Assembly: GCF_029784135.1 (NCBI RefSeq) | Contig: NC_073744.1 | Span: forward strand, 106,880,266 to 106,944,265 | Length of the DNA stretch: 64,000 nucleotides | Origin: Toxorhynchites rutilus septentrionalis | Taxonomy: Eukaryota; Arthropoda; Insecta; Diptera; Culicidae | Reading direction: 5' to 3' | Part shown: positions 41,225-51,218 of the stretch, one piece after another | Layout: every line of letters begins with the position of its first letter | Numbering within the stretch: position 1 is the stretch's first letter | The notes under the pieces: model-generated | Seen by the model: the letters and a program-made list of their open reading frames with translations, nothing else | Databases searched by the model: none | What the model was told of the DNA's origin: nothing | Translations under genes and position numbers: made by a program

Positions 41225-41289
41225 CCAAATTTGATGGATTAGAGTTCAGAAAAGTTTTTTGCAGGCCAAACTGAAATGAGAATTTTCGT

Positions 41290-42360
41290 TTGGATGCCAT
41301 ACAGCATCGAGAAAATTTCGGAAAGATCTAATCGTTGCTGAAAAATAATCTGCCAGTTCTCTGGGAATTGAAGAATACATCCATGCGAAAGAGTTTATTT
41401 TAATGTTTTCTAATTATATGGCGAACACAGCGACCAAATACATTTGATTTCGTAATTTTTCAATCAAGTGTAATTAGCTGGAAAGCTTCTGAAGATTATT
41501 CTTTCCCATCAGTAGGATATTTTCGAATCCAATAATGGATGCATAACATGAAAAACGGAAAATGTTTCGTATCGCCAAAATTATATAATTTTCAATCGAT
41601 TATTGCTCAGTCGCCGAAATTTTCATACTCAGAGAGTTCATTCTCCTCTAGTTTGCCTTCCAAATTGCCATCGTAAACCACACCTTCTCTCGATTCAATC
41701 ACGCACGAAAAGCATACTGAAATGATATTCTGGTGGTGAAACCCATTCATTTTTCGTGAGGCGTCGTGCACAAATTACGTAACGCGATAAGGGGGGAGGG
41801 GTTAGATGTTGCGTTACTTTCTGTTTATTAGAGATAGGAAATTGCGTTACGAAAATCCGGATTTTTGCGTTACGTAATTTGTGCACGACGCCTGAGGACA
41901 TCGACAAGACAACATCGTTACTGAACGAGCTGAACGGCGAGGGATCGAGGTATTCATTACCTGGCTTGACCTGACCTGAAATGCAATCAGTTTGTTTTAA
42001 CTGTGAGGGAGCGCAGAAAAGCCGATCGATCAGAAGGAGAAGAGAAGGTGACCAAGAGAGTATCAGCATCGAAATACGGTTCCTCGGGAAGACATAGAAG
42101 CAGCCGCCACACACACACACACATACACGCGCGCAACTCTTTTCGTTTGCTGGTTATCGAGAGGAAACCTGGAAAGAAATGATCGTTGCTGAAAAATAAT
42201 CTGCCAGTTCCCCTTGGAATTGAAAATTACATTCAAGCGAGTTTATTTTAATGTTTTCTATCCATATAATACTGCGACCACATACATTTGGTTTTGTGAT
42301 TTGTCAATCAAGTGCAGTTAACAGGAAAGCTTCTGAAGATTATTCTTCAGAACAAGGTTT
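41290..42360. repeat. Diverged Helentron modules in right part of V
   Basis: Contains degenerate versions of the long unit (GGATGCCATACAGCATCGAG, AATAATCTGCCAGTTCTC, TTGCTCAGTCGCCGAAA, GACAAGACAACATCGTTACT) interrupted by the MITE at 41760. No gene is seen. Confidence 0.65.
41760..41892. mobile_element. MITE, 133 bp with 26-bp perfect TIRs
   Basis: The TIRs at 41760-41785 and 41867-41892 are perfect inverted repeats beginning GGCGTCGTGCACAAATTACG. The flanking TGA (41757-41759 and 41893-41895) is a 3-bp TSD: removing the element restores CGTGAGGACATCG as in the intact units. A 3-bp TSD is consistent with the PIF/Harbinger group, although TTA/TAA is more usual there. Confidence 0.85.
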
Positions 42361-42557
42361 TTTGTATCCAATATTGGATGCATAAAACCTTGAGTCTTCA
42401 AAGTAACACTTTCGTTTTTGAAGTCACCCAAATATTTATTTATTCATTCATTCAGGATGGATTTAGATTCAACTTCAAACAAATGATCTCTAAATCAACG
42501 ATAGTCCTACGTCACCCTTGCGGTTATACCATAGATATAACCCACTTCCTGTTTTTT

Positions 42558-42827
42558 CATATCAATCTGAGTAAACACTCAAACAGTTTATTCTGCTCAA
42601 AGTAGCAAGCTTGTGAGTAAAACCTAATTTTTATTCATATGGCCTATTATCACTGAATTTAAAACAACCAAACGAGTATACTTCACACGCGATTTAAACC
42701 GAAAACGATGATCATGTTCGCGGATGCGATATCTTTATCGGGAGAAATGACCAACTTAATATTCACAGCTGGATTTTCATTCGGATAAAAACACATACAA
42801 GCAGGCCGACGACTGTCATGGCGACGG
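42558..42827. other. Spacer between V and Y, nothing recognised
   Basis: About 270 bp of AT-rich DNA lie between two Helentron-like elements. No ORF, RNA gene or repeat was identified. Confidence 0.5.
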
Positions 42828-43081
42828 TTTTGACGTAGGACTACGTCTTTCATTTCTATACCGGGGTGTAAAATCAAAGCTTCGAAACCGAAAGCGTTAC
42901 GCCGGAGACCGAGATTTTGAGCGTTAATAGCTCCTAAACAACTGAACGAAATGGTATGATAAACACTTCATTCGAAAGATAAAATGTCTACGCGTTATAT
43001 ACTTGTTACTTTTTGATCCAAAAACTTGTTTCAATAGTCTTAAAATTGCTTTCAAAACAGGCTATTGAAATCACCAATCGG

Positions 43082-43113
43082 TATATAAGCGAGCGGCGCT
43101 CGGAAATCCACTC
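43082..43113 (+). promoter_or_regulatory. Promoter of Y, split by LINE 3 at the initiator
   Basis: TATATAAG at 43082-43089 is followed by CCACTC, where the intact sister reads CCACTCAGTTC. LINE 3 integrated over the predicted initiator; its TSD covers it, so the other copy of TCAGT lies at 55918-55922. Initiation from this promoter would now transcribe into the LINE 5' end. Confidence 0.55.
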
Positions 43114-43597
43114 TGTTCATACTGATTTTTACCTCCGACCGAGAAGGTCGTCTTTTTCAGCTCGGCGTTTTGGCGTTTTGGACAGCAGACTGGGACGTCT
43201 CCCGTTGGCGATTTTGAAGCGGATTCATTTGGCGTGGAAGCAGAAGGCGAATAGGAGAAGGCATCAGCTCGTTTCGACCGTGGAAAGCGGGCGCTCACCG
43301 GCTTGCCGGAAAAAGCGCGCGCTTTCGTGGCGTCACTGACGCTACCCTCATAGTGCCTCTTTTAGTGTTTAGAACCAAATAATACATAGCGTGAATATAC
43401 GCAAACGAATTACAACGGTGAAGTGATTGAACTGAAAGTGTATACGACTGAAAAATTTTAGTACGTTTTTTCCAAATTTTCGCGTTACAGTTAATCAGTT
43501 TTGGGCTATTTCGTTTTTCTCCATTGAGTGTGTTAAACGTTTTCTCGCACATATCCGAATAGTGTTTTGTGAGGTTTGTGTAAACCGAAACCATTCT

Positions 43598-43625
43598 GCC
43601 GGCTATACCCAGGGTGTAGCTAGGC
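43598..43625 (+). promoter_or_regulatory. Hairpin upstream of ORF1 start, copy 3
   Basis: GCCGGCTATACCC and TGTAGCTAGGC form an imperfect stem ending 6 nt before the ATG at 43632, in the same position as the hairpins of the other copies. Confidence 0.5.
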
Positions 43626-43631
43626 AATATC

Positions 43632-45044
43632 ATGGCGTCCAGTAGCTCCGGGCCTCCGGGAGGCCGGGCTACAAATTTTTACCAAGGAAAGCCGACTCAA
43701 CGTACCGCTCCAGAGTGGGTTGACCCTCTGAACGGTAATCTTCAAATTTTACTCTTGCGTGCTACAGGAGATCATGTGTTACCATCCAACCCATTTGTTG
43801 TGAGCAAAACCATCGCCAATTTCGTGAAAGATTTTGATAAAAACAACGCCCGACCATCAAAGGACGATAAGAAGAGAACGCAGTACATCTTAACGGCCAG
43901 AGACGAGGACACCATCGGTAAGCTCCTCTTAATAAATGAACTCATCGATAAAACACCTGTTGAGGTAATATATCACCCAACATTAAATCAACGCAAATGC
44001 GTTGTCACATGCCGTGAAGTGATTGAAATACCTGAATCAGTAATTCTCACTGAACTTGCCGATCAACAAGTGATCGAAGTTAAGCGGATCACTAGGAAGG
44101 AAAACACAGCTACCCTAATTCTGACCATCCGTGGGACAGTGATCCCAGAAATAATTTTATTTGGATTCCTTCGCATCGGGACTCGGAATTTTTACCCGAA
44201 CCCGATGCAATGTTTCAAGTGCTTCCGCTTTGGACATACGTCGAAACGATGCCAACGCGAGAATCCACTCTGTCGAAATTGCGGCAAAGAACATGGCACA
44301 GAAATCAAAACGTGTAACGATGTCGCCCACTGCATTAATTGCCAAGGGGACCACTCCTCTTCAAGCAGGAAGTGCCCAATATGGCTAAAAGAAAATAACA
44401 TAACCAAGATTAGAATAGATCAAGGCATTTCATATAAACAAGCCAAGGATCTGTACAACATTAAAAATAATGGACCTTCATATTCAAGTGTTCTACAAGA
44501 CAGAATAAATAATATTCAAAAACCGACTGCTAGCTGCAACAAGTGCAAATGTAGTTGCGTTTCAGCTGAAAACAGTCCGGCAACAAGTCGCGAAAGCACT
44601 CCATCCACAGTTGACACTACTATGTCCGAATCTGATACCTCGACCAGCGAATCAGAATATGATTCCGATGTTTCAATGACAATATCTGAGGCCCCAAGAA
44701 AAACCAAGAGGAAGATATCTTCCAAAAACACATCTTCAGAAGAGCTAAAAACCTCAGAAGATGAACTTCGACAAAATAAAGAGAAACAAAGGAAGAAGAC
44801 ACGAAACAATCAGGAATCAAAGGAAACCACACCACAAAAAAACAACACACAAAACAACGCACCACACCACAGCACACAAAACAGCAACACACATAACACA
44901 CAAAACAACAACACACAAAACAACAACACACAAAACAACAACACACAGAACAACAACACACAAAATAACAAACAAAACAACAACAAACAAAACAAAAATG
45001 ACAAGAGATCCGGAAAGAACAGCACCCCTTCCAAGGGTAAATAA
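43632..45044 (+). CDS. LINE copy 3 ORF1: Gag-like zinc-knuckle protein
   Basis: A 470-residue intact ORF1 protein beginning MASSSSGPPGGRATNFY. Zinc knuckles: CFKCFRFGHTSKRC, CRNCGKEHGTEIKTC and CINCQGDHSSSSRKC. An acidic, Ser-rich stretch and a tail of NNTQ repeats (imperfect copies of QNNNT) follow. The protein is clearly related to A/B/4 ORF1 but distinct. That it stays open while ORF2 is broken suggests ORF2 decayed recently or that ORF1 lesions simply have not occurred. Confidence 0.9.
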   Translation: MASSSSGPPGGRATNFYQGKPTQRTAPEWVDPLNGNLQILLLRATGDHVLPSNPFVVSKTIANFVKDFDKNNARPSKDDKKRTQYILTARDEDTIGKLLLINELIDKTPVEVIYHPTLNQRKCVVTCREVIEIPESVILTELADQQVIEVKRITRKENTATLILTIRGTVIPEIILFGFLRIGTRNFYPNPMQCFKCFRFGHTSKRCQRENPLCRNCGKEHGTEIKTCNDVAHCINCQGDHSSSSRKCPIWLKENNITKIRIDQGISYKQAKDLYNIKNNGPSYSSVLQDRINNIQKPTASCNKCKCSCVSAENSPATSRESTPSTVDTTMSESDTSTSESEYDSDVSMTISEAPRKTKRKISSKNTSSEELKTSEDELRQNKEKQRKKTRNNQESKETTPQKNNTQNNAPHHSTQNSNTHNTQNNNTQNNNTQNNNTQNNNTQNNKQNNNKQNKNDKRSGKNSTPSKGK

Positions 45045-45154
45045 GATCCACCAAACCCGCCAATACATTTACTCCAACGAACAAACTAGCCATTCAATGG
45101 AACATTCGAAGTCTCCAAAGAAATTTTCCGGAATTACAAACATTAATTTATAAA

Positions 45155-48100
45155 TATAATCCCACAATCATAGCTCTTCAAGAGACTATGACGCAGAAAA
45201 ATTTTCACAAAGATTCTATCAAAGGTTACACCACTTATTTCAAAGAAGGACCCAACCCTTCATTCAACGGGGTTGCAACTTCAATAAAAATCGGCACCCC
45301 CCACAATTTTCTCCCCGTTAACACCGCTCTACAAGCAGTGGCAATACGCATAAACCTTCCGTTTCCAATCACAGTAGCCAGCATATACATTTCTCCTACG
45401 TCCGATGTGGCTCCTCTACGGGGTCAACTGGAACATCTTCTCAACCAACTTCCCTCCCCAGTTCTCCTTATGGGTGATTTCAATGCTCACTCGTATGCCT
45501 GGGGATGCTCATACCTCAATCGAAGAGGGTCCATTTTAGAGGATTTTCTCTCCGATAATACTCTCACTTTTCTGAACAACGGCCAACACACCAGAATCAA
45601 TTCTGCTTCTGGCTCTTCTTCGGCCATAGATCTCACCATCATATCCCCTCAACTTTGTTCAAAGCTTTCATGGAACACTCACGATGATTGCTGCAACAGC
45701 GATCATCTCCCAATATGTATTTCCCTTGGCCAACCTTCTCCAGAAGTTTCAACAAGGCCTAGATGGAAATTTGAATATGCAAACTGGGCTGGCTATCAAT
45801 GTGACATTGAAAGCTGCCTCTCAGCCAAACAAGATTGGACACCCGAAGACTTTTCCCAAGCCGTCCTTGAGGTTGCAATACGACACATTCCTAGAACCAG
45901 CGGAAATCCTGGTAGAAAATGCGTCCCATGGTGGACACCTGAAGTAAATACAGCCATCAAAGACAGAAGAAAAGCCTTACGCAAGCTAAGAAAGGCCCAC
46001 CCGGATAACCCATCTAAGCACACTCTGCTAGAGAAATTCCAAAAGGCTCGCAACAATGCTAGAGCTATTATTAAAACAGCCAAGCATAACAGCTGGATTA
46101 AATTCGTCAATGATATTAATCCTAACACGTCGTCAAAGGAATTATGGAGCTAAATTGGCAGGCTTCATGGCAAAAAAAGGAACAATGAATACAACCTTCT
46201 AATTGCCGGTCATTATACAAATGATCGGAAAACTATAGCAGAGGCTTTCGGAGATTTCTTTGCCTCCACCTCATCCAACCAAAGCTTCGATACCACCTTC
46301 CAAACCCGCAAGGCAGAATGCGAAAAAATCCCCATTGATTTTAACACCGACGCAAATTTTGACTTCAACAAAACTATTTCCCTCAAAGAACTAGAATGGG
46401 CCTTAAACAAAACAACACGCGGCTCCACTGGACCAGATGACATCAGCTACCCAATGCTGAAAAACCTACCCTATCTTGGGAAAAAAGTTCTTTTAAAACT
46501 TTACAACAATGTATGGAACAGTGGAATTTTCCCAAATAGCTGGAAAGAGGGCCTAATGGTCTCTCTGCCTAAACCAGACAAGAATAATCACCTGCTGGAC
46601 AACTTCCGTCCCATTACTCTTCTGAGTTGCGTCGGTAAAATCATGGAAAAAATTATCAACCGGCGCTTAACGACCTTTTTAGAGTCAAACAAGCTGCTCG
46701 ACCCTAGACAATTTGCCTTCCGCGCGGGTAAAAGTACAGAAGACTGCCTCGTAGCTCTCGAAAAAGTCCTAGACGACGCCGCTGAAAGTAATCTGCACGC
46801 AGATGTTGTATCACTCGATCTTAGCAAGGCCTTCGATCGAGCATGGAGGTACCCAGTTCTGAAAAATCTTTTCAACTGGGGGGTTCGTGGTAGATTAGGC
46901 TTCTTCATCAAAGGGTTTCTGGAAAACAGAACCTTTAAAACAATCATCAACAATCACAAGTCTTCATTGAAAATTCTTGAAAACGGGTTTCCCCAAGGTT
47001 CAGTCCTTTCTCCAACACTCTTCAATGTTGCCATGCAACCTATTTTTGAATTAATTCCCGACAGTATAAACATTTTTGTTTATGCTGCTGATATCACTCT
47101 TGTCTCTGTCAGTGGCTTTGGGCTAGCACAGAGAAAGAGACTTCAAAGTACAATTGATTCCATACAAAACTGGGCCCAACACATAGGATTCCAATTTTCG
47201 CCAGAAAAATCCCGATTTATTCACATTGGCAAAACACTCAAAAAGAAATCCGTCCTAAAGCTTAATCAATCCGAAATCCCTCAGAAGAGAACACTCAGAA
47301 TACTGGGTGTTACCTTCGATACCAGGCTTAACTTTTTACATCATGCTCAATTGGTCAAAAAAGCCGCCAGCAGGAAAATGAATATCCTCAAATCCATTAC
47401 AGGAAGTTTATCCTCTGGACACAGAGAAACACTGCTTAAAATCATCAATATCTGGTTGATCCCCCAAATCCTTTACGGAGTAGGCATCTTCAGCCGTGGT
47501 GGGGACAGAGTACTCAACGCCATTGAACCCATCTACAACAAAGCAATAAAGCTAGCAACAGGAGCCTTCACCACAAGCCCCACTCTTGCTGTTATGGCGG
47601 AAAGTGGTCATCTGCCTTTCAAACACCTTGTAACAAGAATCATCACAGGCAAAGCCATCCGACAACTTTCACTTCCTGACAATGACCCCAATGCACCATC
47701 AGTAATTCGAGCTATAAATTGGTTCAAAGACCTCACGAACCAAGACCTTCCCGATATATGTGCACTTTCAACTGCCACGGGAAGAAAATGGAACGTCATA
47801 CCGCCGAACGTGAATCTTGATCTTCTCAAGACTGTCCGTGCAGGCGACCCTCCACCAAAAATTAAAGCCTGCTTCAACCATCTCACGGCTACTCACTTTC
47901 AAAACAAACACCAGGTCTACACAGACGGTTCTGTTAACTCCGATGGAGTTGGGTGTGGAATTTTCGAGAACAGATACACCGGTAGCTTTTCTCTTCCACC
48001 GCAATGCTCCATCTTCAGTGCGGAAGCTTTTGCTCTATTAATAGCTACACAAGAGTGTACCCATGATCACCTTCCTACGGTAATTTTCTCCGATTCAGCT

Positions 48101-48691
48101 AGCTGTCTTCAAGACCTGCTCAGTGGAAACAGTAAACACCCATGGATAATACAGACAGAAGAGGCTGCTTCAGAAAAAAACATCTCCTACTGTTGGGTTC
48201 CTGGTCATTCCGGAATCCTCGGAAACACAGCCGCAGACAAACTGGCCGGTAAGGGTAGCAAAATGGAACCACCAGTTATACCCTGTCCTCGAACTGATAT
48301 AGTTCGCTGGGTCAAACAGCAAATTCGCGAAAGCTGGAACATAGGCTGGTTAAATAGCCCTCCCACCCATCTCCATCAAATCAAAAATACCACACTTCCT
48401 TGGTTTGATCAAAACAACAGCAAAGAAAGACGGGTGCTAACCCGTCTTCGAATTGGACACACTTTTTTCACACACTCACACCTAATGAAGAAAACCGAAA
48501 GACCACTTTGCGCATGTAACTCAGCCCAAGTTTCAGTCAGGCATCTTCTACTAGAATGCCAACACACCAAAGATGCTCGTGTCCGACACAATATAGGTCA
48601 GAGTCTCCGAGACATTCTCAGTAGAGACGAGACACAGGAAACCAATTTGATTGCGTTTCTGAAAGAAACCGGCTCCTTTGGTAAAATCTAA
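45155..48691 (+). pseudogene. LINE copy 3 ORF2, inactivated
   Basis: The frame is homologous to the 1182-residue ORF2 from about 45155, but the usual ATG is replaced (QTLIYKYNPT in place of KMLISNSNPT). The first Met in frame is at 45188. A TAA at 46151-46153 replaces a Lys codon (ELWS-stop-IGRLHGKK), and the same frame then continues without shift to 48691. In the RT active site YADD reads YAAD (GCT at 47087-47089), removing a catalytic aspartate. Endonuclease motifs (GDFNAHSYAWG, SDHLPI) and RNase H motifs (YTDGS, SAEAFAL, FSDSAS, WVPGHSGILGN) remain. The copy cannot encode a working RT. Confidence 0.93.
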
Positions 48692-49619
48692 AATACACTC
48701 TTATTTCAGTTAGTCACTTCACCGCCGCGTATGCATATACATGTAGATATAAGTAAATAAAATGTATATATATATGTATGCATGTACATGCGCATGCATG
48801 CACAGGTTTATGTACAAAATTACAAATCTAACAAAAATGGCGTATGTATGTGTATGCATCTATAAACATATAACATACAAAAATATTAAAACAAATAAAA
48901 ATATATATACATAAACATCTTCCATATATAACTCACAAATTAACTTTTTCCAGCATATGCAGCAGTACTATATAATCAAATAGCATACCTTTTAAACATA
49001 TTATTATTTTATTTACTCAATTCTAACCACACTAATTCATACTTATCCAGCATTTTACTAACACCATTAAACTAACTACATTTATAAATCACCCAACATC
49101 ACATCATTCCTTCATACTGATTTTAACCTCCGACCGAGTAGGTCACGTTTTTTTCAGCTCGGCAGTTTGGCGTTTTGGACAGCGGACTAGGACGTCTCCC
49201 CCTGGCGATTCCGAAGGAGTTAACTTTAATTATTTTTAAGTGGCAGCAGAAGGAGAAGCAGATAGCAACGGCTAGTTTCGACCGTTGGGAGCGGGCGCTT
49301 GCCGGCAAACCGGAAAAGCGCGCGCTTTTGCGGCGTCACCGACGCCACGCCCCCTTTTTCCTTTGGGCAGTGGTGCCAGTTTCTCTTCTAGTATCGTAGT
49401 GATTTTTAACATAAACAAAAAACCAAAAAGAAAACACGCATTACGGACGGTGAAGTGACTGAAGGAAAACAAATTCAAAAATTTATTCCCCTAAATTGTT
49501 CGCGATTATTGGTGGTTTTTGTAAGAGCTCTATAAAAAAAAGTGACAGTGTTTTTCTAGATAATATCCCAAAGTGAAAAGCCCTCATAAGTGTTCTCTCC
49601 TTTAAATAATAAATCGATC

Positions 49620-49648
49620 TGTCGGCTATACCTAGGGGGTAGCCGACA
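49620..49648 (+). promoter_or_regulatory. Hairpin upstream of ORF1 start, copy 4
   Basis: TGTCGGCTA and TAGCCGACA are perfect 9-bp arms and end 5 nt before the ATG at 49654. The arm sequence differs from copies A and B, but pairing is kept. Confidence 0.6.
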
Positions 49649-49653
49649 ACAGC

Positions 49654-51078
49654 ATGGCTTCCAGTAGCTCCGGGCCTCCGGGAGGCCGGGCTACAAATTT
49701 GTACGAGGGTAAACCTACCCAACGTACTGCTCCAAGGTGGGCCGACCCACTGAACGGCAACCTTCAGATCCTGTTACTTCGTGCCACAGGAGAGAACGCG
49801 ATCCCGACTAACCCGTTCGTCGTGAGTAAGACGATCGCCAACGCTGTAGGAACGAAATACTACACAGCGCGACCGCAACGGGACGACAAAAAGAGGACGC
49901 AGTATATCCTTACGGCCAAGGACGAGGATATAATCGGTAAGCTCCTTTTAATCAACAAATTGATCGATGAAACCCCTATCGAAGTAATTTACCACCCTAC
50001 TCTAAATCAACGTAAATGCGTTGTTACTTGCCGTGATGTAATTGACATCAAGGAATCCGAACTGGTGACAGAGCTTTCCGATCAAGGTGTGATCGATGTC
50101 AAGCGAATCACCAGGAAGGAGAATAACATTGTTATCCCAACCGCTACTCTCATTTTGACAATTCGTGGAACTGTTGTTCCCGATTTTATTAACTTCGGAT
50201 TTATTCGGGCTGGGACTAGAAATTTCTATCCCAACCCAATGCAATGTTTCAAATGCTATAAATTTGGACATACGAGCAAGCGATGCAAACGCGAGAACCC
50301 GCTTTGCCGAAATTGTGGACAGGAACATCCAGAACAAAAGGATGGAATTAAAACCTGCAATGCTTCAGCATTTTGCTTGAATTGCCAAGGGGACCATTCC
50401 TCTTCGAATAGGAAATGCCCCGTATGGCAAACTGAGAACAACATCACAAAAATAAGAATCGACTATGGTATCTCCTACAAAGAGGCGAAAGAAAGATACA
50501 ACGGTCAAAATAATGGACCAACTTTTGCAAGTGTTCTGCAAGACAGACTCTCCAACTTGCAAAAGCCAACACCCAGCTGCAATTGCAAATGTAACTGCGC
50601 CTCGGCCGCTTCGGCCTCTTCTAGCCGCGAAAGCACACCCCCAATTGACACTACAATCGATACCTCAATGACAGAGTCGACAACTGATAGCTCAACAACT
50701 GAATCCGAAAACGAATCAGTCATTTCAATGGACACTTCTGATGTTCCAAACAAAAATAAAAATAAACGGAAAATGGCGAAAGGATCATCTTCTGATTCAG
50801 ATCAAAAATCTGAAGATGAAATCCAAAATAACAAGGACAAGAAAAGAACAAAAAACGAACAAAGAACTACACCACCAACAAATAACAACACAACACCAAC
50901 AAAAAACAACAACGACACACATCAAACAAAAAACAGCAATAACAACAACAGCAACGCACACTCAACAAAAAACAACACAAACACAACAAACACTCCAAAG
51001 ACTTCTACACCAAACAAAAACAACACCAATACCTCAAAGAAAGCTTCTCTTTCCAAGGGTAAAGGACCATCGAACTAA
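49654..51078 (+). CDS. LINE copy 4 ORF1: Gag-like zinc-knuckle protein
   Basis: A 474-residue intact ORF1 protein. Zinc knuckles start with CFKCYKFGHTSKRC, then CRNCGQEH and CLNCQGDHSSSNRKC. The C-terminal tail ends KKASLSKGKGPSN, identical to copies A and B, while the N-terminal two thirds has more differences from them and shares changes with copy 3 (for example GKPTQRTAP). This suggests a recombinant history or a distinct sublineage. Confidence 0.92.
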   Translation: MASSSSGPPGGRATNLYEGKPTQRTAPRWADPLNGNLQILLLRATGENAIPTNPFVVSKTIANAVGTKYYTARPQRDDKKRTQYILTAKDEDIIGKLLLINKLIDETPIEVIYHPTLNQRKCVVTCRDVIDIKESELVTELSDQGVIDVKRITRKENNIVIPTATLILTIRGTVVPDFINFGFIRAGTRNFYPNPMQCFKCYKFGHTSKRCKRENPLCRNCGQEHPEQKDGIKTCNASAFCLNCQGDHSSSNRKCPVWQTENNITKIRIDYGISYKEAKERYNGQNNGPTFASVLQDRLSNLQKPTPSCNCKCNCASAASASSSRESTPPIDTTIDTSMTESTTDSSTTESENESVISMDTSDVPNKNKNKRKMAKGSSSDSDQKSEDEIQNNKDKKRTKNEQRTTPPTNNNTTPTKNNNDTHQTKNSNNNNSNAHSTKNNTNTTNTPKTSTPNKNNTNTSKKASLSKGKGPSN

Positions 51079-51218
51079 TTCTCTTTGAATAGTTCAAACA
51101 TACACACAATTAAGACTTAGGAATTAGAGTTAAAAACACCAACACATTCACTCCAACACAGAAATTCGGGATACAATGGAACATCAGAAGTATCCGACGA
51201 AATATTCTAGAACTGAAA

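Larger units (their letters stand above)
35500..42557 (+). mobile_element. Helentron-like element V, carrying histone H3 palindrome
   Basis: The left terminus is at about 35500, with GACGTAGGACTACGTC at 35504-35519. The right terminus is at about 42557, with TAGTCCTACGTC at 42502-42513, the hairpin at 42522-42542 and a T tract. V is the most diverged of the six. Its short modules near 36020-36360 and 41330-42360 are clearly homologous to the 205-bp and 710-bp units but have many changes. Between them lie two histone H3 pseudogenes in inverted orientation, LINE D and a small MITE. No transposition protein is encoded. Confidence 0.65.

Noticed and set aside
44620..45153. Cys/Val-rich and His/Thr-rich ORFs over the ORF1 tail of LINE 3
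   Set aside because: Other-frame readings of the ACAACA-rich repeat encoding the Asn/Thr tail.
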